From contig CAWGTF010000015.1 of assembly GCA_963825425.1 (NCBI GenBank), positions 372,001 through 436,000 on the forward strand: 64,000 bases of DNA. The letters run 5' to 3'. Below, one piece after another: positions 62,610 to 64,000 of the stretch. Position numbers and translations under genes: made by a program. Source of the DNA: PALSA-607 sp963825425. Its GTDB lineage: Bacteria; Actinomycetota; Actinomycetes; Acidothermales; Acidothermaceae. The stretch's first letter is position 1. Every line of letters starts with the position of its first letter. The notes beneath the pieces were generated by a model. It saw only the letters and a list, made by a program, of their open reading frames with translations, was not told the DNA's origin and searched no databases.

Positions 62610-63604
62610 CTAGAGCGTGCGGGGGAGGCCGAAGTGCGGCGCGACCGTGGTCTCGAACCTGGTGATCTCGCAGATGCGGTCGCCGGCGAGCGCCGACGAC
62701 CTCGATGCCCGTGAGGTGCAGCGCCCCGGTGGTCGAGTCGCGGCGGTACTCGCCCCACGCCGGCTGACCATTCGCCCGGACCGGTACCAGCTGAGCGATC
62801 CCCCGCCGATGCGCAGCCGTCGCGGTAAAGAAGGCGTGCACCGCCGCCGTCCCGCGGTATTCGAATGGCAGTGGTGGCATCCGCACCCACGCGTCGTCCG
62901 TCATCAACGCGACCAGCGAATCGACGTCCAGCGAAGTGAACGCGGCGACGAAACGGTCGAGCAACTCCCGCTCCTCCGCACTGCCCGGCAGCGGCGGCGG
63001 CGAAGCAGGCGTACGAGCCGCGTCCATCGTCGCGCGGGCCCGCTTGAGTGCACTGGTGACTGCGTCTTCGGTGAGTCCGAGCAGCTCGGCGGTCTCACTC
63101 GCGCGGTAGCCGAGCACGTCGCGCAACAGCAGCGCAGCGCGTTGGTTCGGCGGCAAGCAGTTGGACGGCGGTCACGAACGCCAGCGAGATCGCCTCGCGA
63201 GATTCGTACCGGGCCTCAGGACCAGGTGCGTCGTCGGACAGACCTTCCAGCAGCGCGTCGGGATATGGCTGCAGCCACAGCACTTCGCCGAGCCGCGTCG
63301 GCTCCGGCGGGGTAATCGGTAGCGGCGCCGCGGTTACCGGTCGTCGCGACGACGAGCGCAGCAGGTTGAGACACCGGTTGGTCGCGATGCGATACAGCCA
63401 GGTGCGCACCGACGAGCGACCCTCGAAACCGTCGAGTCCGAGCCACGCCGCTAGCAGTGTTTCCTGCAGCGCGTCCTCGGCGTCCTGCAGCGAACCGAGC
63501 ATGCGGTAGCAGTGCACCTGCAACTCGCGGCGGTGCGGTTCGACCAGCGCAGTGAACGCCTCGCGGTCACCCGTGCGCGCGCGTTGCAGCAGTTCTGCCG
63601 ACAT
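62610..63604 (-). CDS. ECF sigma factor with SnoaL-like C-terminal domain (two frameshifts)
   Basis: About 330 residues from ATG at 63602-63604 (GGAGG 5 nt upstream). Region 2: LLQRARTGDREAFTALVEPH, VHCYRMLGSLQDAEDALQET, WLYRIATNRCLNLLRSSSRR. A break near 63150 leads to region 4: PPNQRAALLLRDVLGYRASE with TAELLGLTEDAVTSALKRAR, then a SnoaL-like domain (LLDRFVAAFTSLDVDSLVAL, MPPLPFEYRGTAAVHAFFTA). A second break near 62700 restores the end DRICEITRFETTVAPHFGLP. This is the SigJ/ECF41-like group in which the SnoaL part controls activity in place of an anti-sigma factor. The divergent SDR gene is the usual type of partner target. Confidence 0.85.
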
Positions 63605-63610
63605 TTCCAC

Positions 63611-63743
63611 CTCCGGTTAGGATTCTCTCCCCGTACTGACACCGGCGGCCAGCCGAACTGGTCGCAATCGCAGCGCCCAATTTCGGCCGCGCGCCTTGTC
63701 TGTCCCTGTGACCGCAGCAACACGTCATGCAAGGAGAAACGAA
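63611..63743. promoter_or_regulatory. Divergent promoter region of the sigma factor and SDR genes
   Basis: 133 bp hold both promoters. ECF41-like factors often transcribe the divergent gene from here; I see no certain -35/-10 pair. Confidence 0.35.
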
Positions 63744-64000
63744 ATGACACAAGCATCAAGCAGGGCGGACGCCGCCCCTGCCGCAATTCTGCACAGTGCT
63801 GTTCTGGTGACCGGCGCGAATCGCGGCATCGGATATGCGCTGGTCGAAGAGGCTTTACGTCGCGGTGCGCGGCGCGTCTACGCCGGTACTCGGCAGCCGT
63901 TCACGCACCCGGACGAGCGGGTCACGCCACTCACACTCGACGTGACCGACGCCGCGCAGATCCGGGCGGCCGTCGAGCAGGTCGACGCGCTGGACATTCT
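63744..64000 (+). CDS. SDR-family oxidoreductase, partial (runs off the right edge)
   Basis: 85 codons visible from ATG 63744, preceded by AAGGAG. SAVLVTGANRGIGYALVEEA is the cofactor motif TGxxxGIG, and VTPLTLDVTDAAQIRAAVEQ the second strand with the Asp that contacts the adenine. It is divergent from the SnoaL-sigma factor gene, which commonly controls such oxidoreductases. The rest of the gene, including the active site, lies beyond the window. Confidence 0.85.
   Translation, partial: MTQASSRADAAPAAILHSAVLVTGANRGIGYALVEEALRRGARRVYAGTRQPFTHPDERVTPLTLDVTDAAQIRAAVEQVDALDI

Overview
This is a high-GC window from an actinomycete chromosome. The evidence is the codon bias, frequent GTG starts, a SepX/GlpR divisome gene followed by tRNA-Ala, the galU-moeA(glp)-rimJ-sepX gene order, an MscL with a C-terminal zinc-ribbon tail, several ECF/SigE-type sigma factors and proteins with cell-wall-binding repeat 2 (CWB2). 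A Frankiales/Jatrophihabitans-like lineage is a guess; the class Actinomycetes is secure. There is no prophage or CRISPR array. The only clear mobile element is one IS481-family insertion sequence.

Layout. 1-6.6 kb: YbjQ-family proteins, small membrane proteins, an RsbW-like ATPase, and a cluster of a UbiE-like methyltransferase, a membrane protein and a degenerate prenyl-synthase-like protein, ending at a convergent SixA phosphatase. 6.9-14 kb: a GGDEF-EAL protein, then a sugar block on the minus strand (GH51 arabinofuranosidase, L-arabinose isomerase, FAH-family hydrolase, SDR) with a LacI-type operator. 13.9-15.8 kb: a fluoride island with a riboswitch, two CrcB exporters and two DUF190 genes, one of which faces the riboswitch. 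15.8-27 kb: a YcaQ-like protein, a MarR/MFS pair, amylosucrase, a sigma factor with a broken membrane partner, a MarR regulator with twin operators, Hsp20 and VOC proteins. 27.2-28.6 kb: the IS481 element beside tRNA-Arg(CCU). 28.7-39.1 kb: a large GT-C-like membrane protein with a secreted partner, a standalone ATP-dependent ligase, stress-type mini membrane proteins, PurU, MscL, a SAF protein, MTA phosphorylase and an FmdB protein. 39.4-51.4 kb: CtaG-Sco1, an antiporter, 5-FCL, a HAMP-GAF-GGDEF protein, then galU-moeA-moaC, mog, rimJ and sepX, and tRNA-Ala. 51.6-62.5 kb: two paralogous secreted CWB2 proteins flanking an APC permease, a large LuxR (LAL) regulator and a repeat-bearing membrane protein. 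62.6-64 kb: a sigma factor with a SnoaL domain, divergent from an SDR that runs off the window.

Three families of dispersed intergenic palindromes stand out. Family 1 has three copies of a 59-bp element, family 2 has two copies of a triple-hairpin element, and family 3 has two copies of an element of about 50 bp. The most unusual locus is the fluoride riboswitch. Its sequestered ribosome site and start codon open a 166-codon frame that runs antisense through a complete DUF190 gene and stops 11 nt inside crcB.

Many genes are interrupted by one-base frame changes, including normally indispensable ones (galU, 5-FCL, moaC, mog, ctaG). This is more consistent with sequence errors than with mass gene death, so frameshifted genes are annotated as whole loci with the breaks stated. 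Coordinates of starts and breaks come from reading the sequence by eye; no database search was run.
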